Source: Sinohyriopsis cumingii (Eukaryota; Mollusca; Bivalvia; Unionida; Unionidae). From it: a DNA stretch of 64,000 nucleotides. The stretch lies in NCBI GenBank assembly GCA_028554795.2, contig CM068839.1, positions 88,247,540 through 88,311,539 of the forward strand, given 5' to 3'. Below the pieces are notes generated by a model, which was not told the DNA's origin, made no database searches, and was given only the letters and a program-made list of their open reading frames with translations. The translations under genes and the position numbers were made by a program. This document shows, piece by piece, positions 35,116 through 50,100 of the stretch (positions within the stretch are counted from its first letter, which is position 1; each line of letters opens with the position of its first letter).

Positions 35116-38100
35116 GTTTAAAGTTTAAATTTAGTCTGATTTTAAATTTTAAATTTAGTTCACTTTTACTTTGATTTTTCAGTAAGATCTAACTTCTTAC
35201 GTTTTGTCCTTGGGTTGCTTCAGTGTTTGACACACAGTGTTCTTTCTACTGAAGGAAACTTGTAAACGAGGAAACGCAAATACTTTTAAGTTGTCTGGAA
35301 AATCACTCAACAAAAATAGCAAATGAAGGTTATATCAGTGATGCTAAGCATATTAAAAAGAGTGTTTCCCAGGGGTCTTTGCTAGCTCCACCATTTATTT
35401 TTCATACAGGGCTGAACAGATATTTTTTTCTTCAACCTTTTGTCCAGGACAAGTACATGTAGTTTCAGAAAATTCATCTGTCCCAAAATTTGAATCATTT
35501 ACTTTGGATTTCATAAGATGTATGCACTCCATAAACAGAACACAATAAATTTGTACAATATATTTATTCTTTCAAACAGCTTAACCTTTAAATTTTCCAT
35601 TGTCATGGTTTCTTATGTATTGGTATACAATTTCCTTGGGATGGATATCTAAATTTGGCTTAAACAAGTTTCCGATAGACCTTTCATCCCAAAGATCTGA
35701 TTTGATCTGGTTGGATGTAGATCAGCAGCACAACAAGTTTTTGCAGGTCACTCATCGCCTTTGTAATAATTTGTGGAAGAAATTTTGTTCTCTAGACCAC
35801 ACCCATTCATTAATCTATTCTAACCCTGGCCTCTATCTCACAAGACTCTAAGCTGATTCATATAGATTAGGACATCTGGAAGAAAGGGGATGTAGCTTCC
35901 TCCACCTCCTTTCTATTTTCCAAATGCATTATGTTCTGGTAATGTATTTGAAGATGAGACCAATATTTGTAGCAAAATTTGTTTATTTTGTAATATTTGC
36001 CCAATCATGATATGGGTCCTCCCCTGCCCCACAGCCCTCCCTGCAGTTACATATTTAGAAGAGTGTGTACTTCTGCATCGGTTGCACTGTATGTACTCAC
36101 TTAAAAGTCAAACTGAGCAACAATGAGCTTGATTTGCCATAGCATAATGTGCTTGCAGATCAGGGTCTGTGTTATTTCTTCTACTGATTAGTCCTAACAA
36201 ACCGCACAGACCCAGATCTTCTGGTACATTATGTGACAGCAGATCTGGGTCTGTGCAGTATGCCATTGGACTCAACTTATAAGTGAGTATATATGATAAG
36301 TGATGAATGATTGGGATTTCATGCCAGTTCCTTAATTCAAGGGGAGACCATTCTAGTTTGACTTCCATCTTGGCAAGCAGATGATAAACTTTTGTTGCTA
36401 AAATAAGCCAGAAGATGTGGTTTACATTTTTTTCTTTTTTTTTTTACCTTGGAGGACTGGATGTTGAAGTTACTGGAGATCATCCTAACATATTTTGGTC
36501 AGGTAAACATTATCGAAGAAATTTTACATACAAAATTTATTTCACTCAAATCTCAAGTTATGACAGTCTTAAGTTATGATAGAGTCTCAAGTTATGAGAG
36601 AGCATTCCAAAAGTGTTTACAAATGGCAACTGGGGAGAAATTATTTGTAGAAACTTACCTAGTTTCCATCTTATAAGTCCATTTTTATATACATGTACCA
36701 TCTGTGGTTTTGATGGTTAAGAATAGACCCAATGTGTTCTTCTGCATGTCATAAAAGGTGATTAATGGAGGCAGAAGGCATGGTAGCTCAGTCGTTAGAA
36801 TGCTTGATTCATGACCAGAAGGGTGCAGGTTCAATTACCATATTAGCCCAGATTAGCTAATATGGCATGTATTTGGGCAAGACACTTGAATATATTGAAC
36901 AAGGCACTTTACTTATAATTGCCTTGGCACTCCACAACCTATTCTGTTGCCAGGCAGTGAAACCTCAGATCAAACCAAACTATTTCTATCTGCAGGTACT
37001 TTCTGCTCTTAAAGCCCCAATTCCTCTATTACTTGAACAAAATTGTATATGCCAAATCATCTGAATAATATTAAATCTTGAAATATATTGGCTCTAAATC
37101 TTTGGGTTCTATTAAAACCAGTTAATGTTGATGCTATATCACATTATGAGCCATGTAATTTCACCCTTAAACTGATAAACCTGGCCATTTTTCACATGTG
37201 TACAAATTAAGCCGTTGTTGACCGGTGACATCCGTGGGTCAACCGATTTCAGTTGAAAGCTGGAACACAATGATGTCACCATTATAAACTTAAAAGCTAA
37301 CACCATGCTATCTCAGATTGTCTTTAGTGCAAGTTCACCCTTCAAAGCATTACATCACCCCAGCTGATGACCAATATTTACTTGAGTCATATATTTGTCT
37401 AATGCACTCCTTTTCTTCTCAGATGCACTTAGAAAAGCAGGCCTGCCTCTCTTCATTCCCTATTGAATTATTTTTGCACCACATGTGAATGTTATTAGAT
37501 TACTCATTTGTGGAATTTGTTAAATGTATCGCACCAGTACTTTTGGAGCATTCCTGACAAAGAATGGAATTATGGGCGACTTCGTTGACTGAATCAAAGG
37601 GTGGCACCTCTTTATTCTAAACTGAATATTTCAACATCATTTAAACTAGCAACTTGAATGGTTTGTCAGATAGCTTTTTTAACAAATCATATCCTTTCAA
37701 ACTTTAGTTTGATTGGAAGAATGCAGAAATTTATGTTAAATGGTGGTATTGGGCTTTAAAAAACTCTAATACTCATTTTTCAACACAATTATTATAATAT
37801 ATTGGATAGTAAATAACCTTGCAGATTGGATGTCAGTGATCTTTTTTTGCTATGTAGCTGAAATAGATTTCTAACACCTACCAGTTCACAGTGATTTCAA
37901 ATTTGAATATGATGGCTTATCATAGCTAGATGAAAGTCTTAATACAGGTCAATGCTTATGACCCCTATGAATGGCTTTGCATTATGGAATCATATAGTCT
38001 TAATACAGGTCAATACTCATGACCCCTATGAATGGCTTTGCATTATGGAATCATATAGTCTTAATACAGGTCAATACTCATGACCCCTATGAATGGCTTT

Positions 38101-41100
38101 GCATTATGGAATCATATAGTCTTAATACAGGTCAATACTCATGACCCCTATGAATGGCTTTGCATTATATAGTCATGTAGTCTTAATGCAGGTCAATGCT
38201 TATGACCCCCCAGGAATGGCTTTGCATCATATAGTCATGTAGTCTTAATGCAGGTCAATGCTTATGAACCCCATGAATGGCTTTGCGTTATGGAATCATA
38301 TAGTCTTAATACAGGTCAATACTCATGACCCCTATGAATGGCTTTGCATTCTATAGTCATGTAGTCTTAATGCAGGTCAATGCTTATGACCCCCATGAGT
38401 GGCTTTGCATTATATAGTCATGTAGTCTTAATGCAGGCCAATACTTATGAACCCCCATGAATGGCTTTGCATTATATAGTCATGTAGTCCTAATACAGGT
38501 CAATGCTTATGACCCCCATGAGTGGCTTTGCATTATATAGTCATGTAGTCTTAATGCAGGTCAATGCTTATGACCCGTATGAATGGCTTTGCATTATATA
38601 GTCATGCAGTCTTAATGCAGGTCAATGCTTATGACCCATATGAATGGCTTTGCATCATATAGTCATGTAGTCTTAATGCAGGGTCAGTACTTATGACCCC
38701 CATGAATGGCTTTGCATTATATAGTCATGTAGTCTTAATGCAGGTCAATGCTTATGACCCCCATGAATGGCTTTGCATTATATAGTCATGTAGTCTTAAT
38801 GCAGGCCAATACTTATGACCCTTTATGAATGTCTTTGCATTATGTAGTCATGTAGTCCTAATACAGGTCAATGCTTATGACCCCCATGAATGGCTTTGCA
38901 TTATATAGTCATGTAGTCTTAATGCAGGTCAATACTCATGACCCCTATGAATGGCTTTGCATGATATAATCATATAGTCTTAATACAGGTCAATACTCAT
39001 GACCCCTATGAATGGCTTTGCATTATGTAGTCATCTAGTCCTAATACAGGTCAATGCTTATGACCCCCATGAATGGCTTTGCATGATACAATTATGTAGT
39101 CTTAATACAGGGTCAATGCTTATGACCCCTATGAATGGCTTTGCATTATATAATCATATAGTCTTAATGCAGGCCAATGCTTATGACCCGTATGAATGGC
39201 TTTGCATTATATAGTCATGTAGTCTTAATGCAGGCCAATACTTATGACCCGTATGAATGTCTTTGCATTATGTAATCATATAGTCTTAGTGCAGGTCAAT
39301 GCTTATGACCCGTATGAATGGCTTTGCATTATATAATCATATAGTCTTAATGCAGGCCAATGCTTATGACCCCTATGAATGGCTTTGCATTATACAGTCA
39401 TGTAGGCTTAATGCAGGTCAATACTTATGACCCCCATGAATGGCTTTGCATTATATAATCATGTAGTCTTAATGCAGGTCAATGCTTATGACCCCCATGA
39501 ATGGCTTTGCATCATATAGTCATGTAGTCTTAATGCAGGTCAATACTTATGACCCCCATGAATGGCTTTGCATTATATAGTCATGTAGTCTTAATGCAGG
39601 TCAATGCTTATGACCCCCATGAATGGTTTTGCATTATATAGTCATGTAGTCTTAATGCAGGTCAATGCTTATGACCCCCCATGAATGGCTTTGCATTATA
39701 TAGTCATGTAGTCTTAATGCAGGTCAATGCTTATGACCCCCCATGAATGGCTTTACATTATATAGTCATGTAGTCTTAATGCAGGTCAATGCTTATGACC
39801 CCCCATGAATGGCTTTGCATTATATAGTCATGTAGTCTTAATGCAGGTCAATGCTTATGACCCCCCCATGAATGGCTTTGCATTATATAGTCATGTAGTC
39901 TTAATGCAGGTCAATGCTTATGACCCCCATGAATGGCTTTGCATTATATAGTCATGTAGTCTTAATGCAGGCCAATACTTATGATCTCCCATGAATGGCT
40001 TTGCATCATATAGTCATGTAGTCTTAATGCAGGTCAATGCTTATGACCCCCATGAATGGCTTTGCATTATATAGTCATGTAGTCTTAATGCAGGTCAATG
40101 CTTATGACCCCCATGAATGGCTTTGCATTATATAGTCATGTAGTCTTAATGCAGGTCAATGCTTATGACCCCCATGAATGGCTTTGCATTATATAGTCAT
40201 GTAGTCTTAATGCAGGTCAATGCTTATGACCCCCATGAGTGGCTTTGCATCATATAGTTATGTAGTCTTAATGCAGGTCAATGCTTATGACCCATATGAA
40301 TGGCTTTGCATCATATAGTCATGTAGTCTTAATGCAGGCTAATACTTATGACCCCCATGAATGGCTTTGCATTATATAGTCATGTAGTCTTAATGCAGGC
40401 CAATACTTATGACCCCCCATGAATGGCTTTGCATCATATAGTCATGTAGTCTTAATGCAGGTCAATGCTTATGACCCGTATGAGTGGCTTTGCATTATAT
40501 AGTCATGTAGTCTTAATGCAGGTCAATGCTTATGACCCATATGAATGGCTTTGCATCATATAGTCATGTAGTCTTAATGCAGGGTCAGTACTTATGACCC
40601 CCATGAATGGCTTTGCATTATATAGTCATGTAGTCTTAATGCAGGTCAATGCTTATGACCCCCATGAATGGCGTTGCATTATATAGTCATGTAGTCTTAA
40701 TGCAGGTCAATGCTTATGACCCGTATGAGTGGCTTTGCATGATATAATCATATAGTCTTAATGCAGGTCAGTACTCATGACCCCCATGAATGGCTTTGTA
40801 TTATATAATCATATAGTCTTAATGCAGGTCAGTACTTATGACCCGTATGAATGGCTTTGCATTATATAATTATGTTACCATGTTACCCAGGAGTGAATGC
40901 AAAATACAAGATCAGATGAAGTCAGATGGAATCAATTTCACTGTAAACAAGCATGTCTCACCTTGTTTAAGCTTCAATGGTCAAATGTGTATTGCAGATC
41001 TTTAAAGGGCCATATGAATGTAACTGAAAGATTGGATAACAAGATAAGTGTAATACAAATGGTTGGTGTATATTAATGAGACAAGACTGTATTTTATTCC

Positions 41101-44100
41101 TAGTTTATTTCTTATTCTCTTCAGATGTGTGAATTAGTAAATTATGTACATTGTTTAATTGTTTTCAATCTTTTTTTTCTTCTTCAGATGGCCAAGCAAA
41201 TGGAGACTTTCAAGGTGCATCTGGAAAACTTTGCTAGTCAACACAAGGAGGAGATTAGGAAAAACTCGGAGTTCAGAGTTCAGTTCCAAGAAATGTGTGC
41301 TTCTATTGGTGTAGATCCACTAGCTTGTAAGACAAATGTTCTTTCCAGTGTTTTTTTTTCTTCGCTTGAAAATATGTTCTGTGTTATGAATTTTGATTAT
41401 TACAGCTTTGACTTGCATTTTCTTTATCATAATCTATGACGCATGTGCAACAGATATTTCCTCGCAGATAACAAGAAGAAGTAATTTGTTGTGATAGATA
41501 CATGTAGATACATATATGCAAATAGATACATATAGGTACATGTATGTAGATACATGTAGATATATTTATGCAGATAGATGTAGGTACATGTATGTAGATA
41601 GATACATGTATATATATATATACATACATGTAGGTACATGTAAGTAGATAGATAAATATAGAGAAGGTACAGTTCTTTAGAAATAACAGCATATTTCCTT
41701 TTTTATTTCCTCACATTATTGGTTTTTATTACAAGTCAGACCGAGCAAACGGTACATAGAGATAACAAACATATAAATAATAAAGAATGTAACAATGCCA
41801 TGCAAGTCAATATATATGTTTCACATTAATCATTATTTCTCTCAGAATAATAAAACTCTTTTCCTAAGATTGTCCTGGTTATATTTATATCAAAGACTAT
41901 ACTTTGCAAGTGTTTTGAAAATAAGATGCATAGATATGATTGTATACATCTAGTAAATATTCTTCAAATAATTAGGGGATGGCAAAAGTTAACCTATATA
42001 AAGTTTTGTTGGCACTTTACATCATTTTTCATGGATGTCCTTGGATAACAAAAATTTCACAGGATTTAATAAAATGTCACAGAAAGCTTTGTCAACTCGC
42101 ACAGTCTGCTGTACTGAAAGTATGGTATATTTATAAAATAATATGGTTGTTAAACGTGCAATTCTGGACTATGTTGAGAAGTGTTTGGAAAATATCACAG
42201 AATCACCGTAACTTTAAATGAAATCAGTTGTACAGATTGAGGATTATGATTAATATTTGGATATAACATTATTGTAACATTTGCAGCCATGTAGAAAGAT
42301 TTCTGTCATGTACCTTAGCCATATTCATTTCATTCTAAACAAATTGGGATAATTTTCCAGTTCTTTTTATTTTTATTCTGAATGTTATGTTAAATTTAAT
42401 TTCATGTTTAATATTTCATTTTAAACAGCCAGCAAAGGATTCTGGGCTGAGATGCTAGGAGTGGGAGACTTTTATTATGAATTGGGAGTTCAGATAGTTG
42501 AAGTTTGCCTGGCAACAAGTCACAGGAATGGAGGTAATCCTTAAATGTGACTTTTGTTTTCAGAATCCTAAAAATAGTTCTGTTGCTAATGTATATAGTG
42601 TGATGTTATTTCTTTAATTTACATCCACATCAAGACCATATGGCAAATGATACAGGTATCTTACCCATTACCAATTACACATGCACACTGAATACTTCAA
42701 ATGATAAGCACGCATGACACATGCACAGTGAACACTTCAAATGAACAGCATGAATGACACATGCACACTGAATACTTCAAATGATCAGCATGAATGACAC
42801 ATGAACACTGAGTACAAATAATTGACTTGAATTACACATGCACATTTAATACTTCCAATGATCATCATGAATGACACATGCACACTGAATACTTCAAATG
42901 ATCAGCATGAATGACACATGAACACTGAGTACAAATGATCGACTTGAATTACACATACACATTTAATACTTCAAATGATCAGCTTGAATTACACATGCAC
43001 ATTGCATAAAAATGACCTGCTTCAATTACAAGTGCACACTGATTATAAATGATCAGCCTGAATTGCACATGCATGCTGAGTACTTCAAATGATCTTGAAT
43101 TACACATGCACACAGTGCTTCAAATGATCATCATGAATTACACATGCACACTGAGTACAAATGATCAGCTTCAATTACACATACACCCTGAGTACAAATG
43201 ATCATCATGAATCACATGTGCACAATGAATACTTCAGATGATCAGCTTGAATTACAAATGTACATGGAGTACAGATGATCAGGTTTAATTACACATACAC
43301 CCTGAGTACAAATGATCATCATGAATTACACATGCATTCTGAATACTTATGTACACGGAGTACAAATGATCATCTTCAGTTACACTTACACCCTGAGTAC
43401 AAATTATCAGCATGAGTTACACATGCACAATGAGGACTTAAAATAATCAGCTTAATTAAGAAATTGATTTCTTTGCAGGTTTAATTGGTATTGAAGAGCT
43501 GAGAGACAGAGTAGTGAAGTCTAGAGGGAAGAAAAGTCAAGACATTAGTATGTAAGTATATTCAGCAGCAGTTTTATGTGGCAGTAGTTTTAGAAAATAT
43601 TAAGTTGTTTTTCATTATTTTGACTTTCTTTAAGAGTTCTAGCAATAGAAACTGAATCTCATTCCTTTTCAGATGATAAATTTTGTCTTAAATTATTTAC
43701 ATGACAAATGCATGTGGTAAGATTGAGGAGTCAGACTGTTTTAAATGAAAATATAACATCTGTTTTCATGGATGGCTCTTACATTAAACATATATGAGGG
43801 TGATCCTTTATATCACATAACACTGCTATTATAGAGCAGTCATATATATTTATCTTTCTATAGGGAGTTGTCATAACTCATTTGGAAGAGTGTTTGAATC
43901 CTAATCCAGTATTCCTTGGTTTGATACCCACCCAGACCAATCACAGACTTGCTGCTTGAGTGCTTCTTTGTGAAAAACATTTAGCACCTATTTCCATGGC
44001 ATGCTATAGCCAAATGTGTGAGATCACAAGAAACTGCTGAGGTCCATAGGGTTTGGAACTATAGTTTGTGGGACTGTCTTGAATATAATTAAATTACATA

Positions 44101-47100
44101 CTTATGGAATAAAATCTAAAATTATGGAATTATAATGCATTAAAATCCAGATACTGGCTTGTTCATGTTTGATTTAGATCCGGGTTTCATATTAAATTCA
44201 GTGGAGTTGGTCAAGGAACCAGGTTAACTTTACAAGAGTACCTCAGGCACTTGAAGCTGCATATATTTTTCATGCAAAATGTCAGCATGATTAAGTTGTT
44301 GCTCATAGGATTTTCTGAATCTCATCCAATACACTTTCTAGACAAAATGGGCAGTAACTCTCTTAAGAAGTTTTAATAGTACAGAGGGGAAAAAAAGTAA
44401 GATTTAGATTCTGGTTAAAAAGAAAAGCAACAAGGGCAACAATTATATTTTTTGACATCATTTGTTGATTTGAATATTCTTGTGGCAGGAGAGATGATGA
44501 CCACCATGCGAAATTGGTAAAATAAAAACCCAATAACAGTCCAAGTATTATGTTAAATTAAGAAATAGCAAGAAACTGCTGAGGTCCGTAGGGTTTGGAA
44601 CTATAGTTTGTGGGATTGTCTTGAATGTAATTAAGCTCTAACTGTACTTTACAAACATTATAGTTGAACATAACGTTTACCTTCGCTGCGTCAGTCTTGA
44701 ATCACTCTTATGAACTGTTTAAATTCAAGTTTTCCAACTTGACAATAACAGTACCTGTTATTGTTTTACACCTTACTGAAACCTGGTCTAACTTATGCAA
44801 AAAATTGACTGCCTCACTGAGGTCTGTTAGGATTGGCGGGTCGGATGAAAGTTTGTTTTTTGTCAATGCACTATACTATATTTCATAGAGGCAAGACACG
44901 TCTTTCCTTGTTTTCAGCTTAATTCCGTAGGAGATAGTTAAAAAAAGGTAAAAGCTTAGAATGTAGACTTTGCAATTAATTTGAGGGCCATGAAAAGAAG
45001 AAACAATATTTTTGTCTCACTTTAAACTCCTCATAGCTCATGCTTTTTCAGAATATATTGTTACCATAACAATGTTTTGACCCCCTTGCCTCCCCCCACC
45101 CCAGCTTCTAAGTCTTAGTTCTGTGAGGATTAGGTGTCATCCTACCAGTGGGAGGTAACCCTCTGTGAGGAGTATGGTCTCACCAAGCTAATGCAGGTGA
45201 GAGTTGGGTGTTACTTTTTCTGTAGCTATGGTATTATTAAGATCATCAGTAGTGCTAATGTTTTGTACAGTAGTGATATACAAATACACAGACAACGGTA
45301 AAACATAAGATTTACTGGAACACTTGTTTAATTATCAGGATAATCATATATAATAATGAAACAAATTATAAATGTATTAGTGACACAACAGTAGTTACTA
45401 TAACTTGCCTTGATGCTTCCCTTGCATTCAAATCATTTTGATATTACTGAAATGGATGCTTATTTTAATGGTAGGCCATGAATTACTGGATTTTTTGAAA
45501 GAAATAATCTTGATATTTCACTAGAGTGAAAAAAATATAAATTTTCACAGGCCGTTAGTAGACATGGATAACATTATAAACATGAAATTCAAAGTTAGTC
45601 TTGGATCCTTTTGTAGTTGAGTGGTAAATGTGGCCACTTTGCATTTAAAGGAGCAAATTATTGATTTTTTAATGTGCAATTTTACTTTGTATTTGGAGAA
45701 AAAAAAATATTTATATTTTTTTTATATTTATATTTTTTGTGCGAATAATCACAAAACGTAGCGGAATGTAAAGTAAGCCATTGTCATCACATGGGATCCA
45801 GTAAGAAATCTGTTACTTCAGTCTGTTATACAGTACTTCTTGCTAGCCAATATGTTTGAGCATAAAAAAAAAAATTGCTTGCTTCAAGTGAATAATGGAT
45901 ATACTTCATCTTGTGGTTGAAAATACTGATTTTTCACCTTCTTGATGAAAGATATTGATTATTCACTCGTTTAAAGAAAATATCATCTATATCTCTGTAT
46001 TTGTGTAAATAAACTTAAGAGATTGATGTAGCTTTATATTTGTATTACTTTCATTATCAGAGATGACCTGTTGCGAGCAATCAAAAAGCTAAAGGTACTA
46101 GGAAACGGCTTTAGTGTGATTACCTGTGGCCGGTCATATATGGTCCAATCCGTTCCTGGGGAACTAAGTATGGACCACACATCTGTAATACAGCAGGCAC
46201 AGGTTTGTTAGCTGTTAGCTGACTTTCCTACTAGATCAGACTTTGCATTTTTCTAAAACCCTTTCTCACCTCTAGTTAGAAATAGAAGGGTCCCTATTCT
46301 GTCTATCCTCACTCTTCCCTCAGTACTATTGTGTTTGTTTGTTTTTCAGGATCATCAGTTTAAATTAAATTAATTTTTGTTAATCTCTAACTCGGAATAA
46401 CGTTCTCTTTTGGGACTTGCAGACTAACCCTGTTTTTTAATTTTCCACAAACTGCAAATATTCACCAAGTTTGTGTGTGTGTCTGTGATTAGGATTTTTA
46501 ACGTAGCTTTAACAATTTTTCAGTCATAGTGCTACAATGTCTGCAGTGTGGCAGTTTATGGTGAACTCTAGCACTGGGCTTCATGCTGCAGACATATAGC
46601 ATGATGTCCCACCCAGTCACATTATTCTGACACCAGGCCAACCAGTCCTAACACTAACCTCTTAATGCTGAGCGTCTAGCGAGGCAGCTGTTAGTACCAT
46701 TTTTGTAAGTCTTTGGTATGACTTGGCCGGGGTTTGAACCCATGACCTCCTGCTTCCGAGGCGGATGCTCTTACCACTAGGCCACCAGAGCAGTCTCACC
46801 AAGTTTGTGGTGGAACTGGCAATTTTGTGGATTTTTCCCTCATTTATGAAATTTCTTTTTAACTTCAAGGATGTTTCTGTGTGAATTCTATAATTTAATT
46901 CGAAAACCTCAAATCTTTCTTGAAATGTGAAGGATGAACCTTAAAGGTTAATTGTTGGCTGATACAAGGCATGATTTCAGCATACATTGATGCAGGGTGT
47001 ACTGTACAAAACTTTCTTTAACAATACAAAACTTATTTTAACAAAACAAAACCTGCTTTAACAATATGAAATTTGCTTTGACATTGCAAAACTTGCTTTG

Positions 47101-50100
47101 ATAATACAACACTTGATTTAACAATACAAAACTTCCTTTGACAAGCAGAACTTACTTTAACAATACAAAAATTACTTGAATAAAACTTGCTTTAACAATA
47201 TGAAACTTGCTTTGACAATGCAAAACTTGCTTTGACAATATGAAACTTGCTTTAACAATACAAGGCATGTTTTGACAATACAAAATTTGGTTCGACTATA
47301 CAAAACTTGCTTTGATAATATCAACTTGCTTTAACAATACAAAACTTGCATTAACACATATAAATATGGAATATTTGGCATGTGTAAATCTATTCAGAAG
47401 ATGAAGAACTAAGGGAAACAAATTGGCATTTAATTGAGTTGTCCAGTCCTGAATTAGATATTGTTGAAGTTAATACAACTGTTTTAGGAAATTTGGTCAG
47501 TTTAGACATTTCACTTCAGAAAGTGGGTATATACTGTAAAATAAGAAATATTTGTGCAGGATTTGATTTAATTATTTTTATGGAAAATAAATATCCATGA
47601 AATTAAATCCACCATATTTTTGTACAGCAATATGGTAAACAGTGTGATGTCACTAAGTTTTACAACAACAAATGCTGTTTTCTCAGAAAATGACTGTTTT
47701 ATTCCCAAAAACAAACGTTTATAATTTTACATTTCAGCAGTTTAAACACTGTATTTTGATTGGTGAATCAAAAGGTCAACAAAGCATGACCTTGTATCAA
47801 TGTCTGTCAGATCTACTTGTTGATAATTATATCTTGATTTTAATCTAATGTCATGTTTAGATAAATGCATTATGATATGTTTAGATAAATGTATTGAGAC
47901 ATTATAGATAACTGTTTTATGACAGATGGAAGAGAAGGATAAAAATTACCAAATATCCTTGTTTATAAGACAAGTCCAACTGCAAACTGCACAGACCCAG
48001 ATCTGTTGTACCATAATGTGCTAGCAGATCTGGGTCTGTGCAGTTTGTTAGGATTAATCAGTGGAGCAATCAACATAGACCCTGATCTGCAGGTGCACAT
48101 TACTATGGCAGATCACGATCTTTGTTGTTTGCAGTTTGACCCATCTTATAAGCAAGTACTCATGGTAAAATTATTGTGTGGTTTAGGCTGTCAAAAAGTA
48201 CTGGCAAGATTTTGGGATTTTTGGGTGAAGTTTTAAAGTATTTTGCCACAATATTATGGTCACACTTGATTCGTCTCCAAATGAAATATATACACCATGT
48301 CTGCTTGATTTAAATTTAATTTACTTGATTAATAAATACTGACAGCTCAGAAAATTTACAATTTGCTTTACGTTAATGTCTTATTTGAGTTTTCCTTGTC
48401 CAAGTTATGAAAAACATTGACATTTGCAAGTTTTTAGGCAGACCAAATACAGTATTCTTTTCATGGGAGCCATTAAACTGACCAACATTATAAGTGATTT
48501 AGTCTTATACTGTAGGATGTTCCGATAAAAATGTGTCTTTCTAGTGCCAAAAATTAAATTTGTTCAATGATGCGAAATTACATTATAGTTATTTTGTGTT
48601 TCTTTATGAGTCAAGAGTGAAGAGCTAACTAAATTGACATAAATGATTTCGCCTTGGATGTTAGAACCCTGGCCGAGTCATACCAAAGAGTTAGAAAAAT
48701 AGTACTAACAGCTTCCTCGCTTGGCACTCAGCATTAAGAGGTTAGTGTTAGGACTGGTTAGCCTGGTGTCAGGATAATGTGACTGGGTGGGACATCATGC
48801 TACATGTCTGCGGCATGATGCAGCAGTACTCGACATCACTATAAACTGCCACACTGCAGACATTGTAGCGATATGACTGAAAAATTGTTAAAGCTATGTT
48901 AAAAATCGAAATCACACACACACACATAAATGATTTATGGACAAAGAATTTTCACCTTTCCAAATTTACGTCAAATTTATTAGAAATAATAGATTCTCAA
49001 AATCTCATATAAAAACGTTTATCAAATAGGTAAATAATAGTAATTGCAATTATATAGTTCTCCTTCTTTATAAGATTTAACAGTATACTGTTGCCTTTCA
49101 TGTAACATAGATATGGTCATGATTCCATTTAACTGGTCAAAACTTTATCACTGTATTTAATTACTGGATTTCCACAGCCTTCCAGGCAATAAGGATTCTC
49201 ATTTCATTGTTATTACAGAATACAGCCTTTGTGACAGTATCACAAATGAAGAAAAATCTTAATTGGGAAACAGAGAGAATACATCGAGCTCTTGTAAGTA
49301 AGAAGCAGCAGATTTTTAGAAAAGACAATAGATCAGCTGTTGTTTTTTTCTATAGTGTTTTCTTAGATTGTGAATTCTTTAACATCCATATACCTTACAA
49401 CTGCTGAAATGTTAGCAGAAGGCAGTTAAAGAAATTAAAAATGTGATCACAGTAGTGGTGATATTAGTAAGTAATCCACAGGTTTCTTGTTTCTAGTGTT
49501 ACCACCAGCTTTTTATGCCTCTACTTCGAAAGTGGAAGGATCCCATTATTTTGCTTTTGTGTGCCCATGCATCTGTCATAAATCCATTTAAGTTCAGTCA
49601 CACAAAAACTGTTAAATATAAAGGCAGTGTTTTCAGAAGCTTATGAAGCCCTAAGGGCCCCACTGGGTTGAGTTAATGTGTCACTTTGCACGCTCTGGAG
49701 CCCCTGCCTATTATTTGGTTGGGGCACCTGGTTTCCAAGTGGTCTAAAATGCTTGTCTTTACCGATCACTAACATCTCACCTCTGTCCATGTGGGATTGA
49801 GTCTTGGGCTCATTCATTGTGGGAATGTGGAAAAGCTTGCCAGTAGCTCCCATGGGTCAGTGCTTTTTTTCTTGTATTTTCCTGGGTTCTTCCTTTGCCA
49901 GTTATTCTGGTTGCTATGTATAGCCAATCATGCACTGAAAAAATGGCATTAGACCCACGATAACAACAATGACAACAACAACAACAACATTAGCTATTAT
50001 TTGATTATATTGCTATTACTTTTGTATTAGATAAACACAATTATGAACGTTTATGTGAAGTCCCTTTAAATTACTGCAGTTAATTCATACTCATGGTCCC

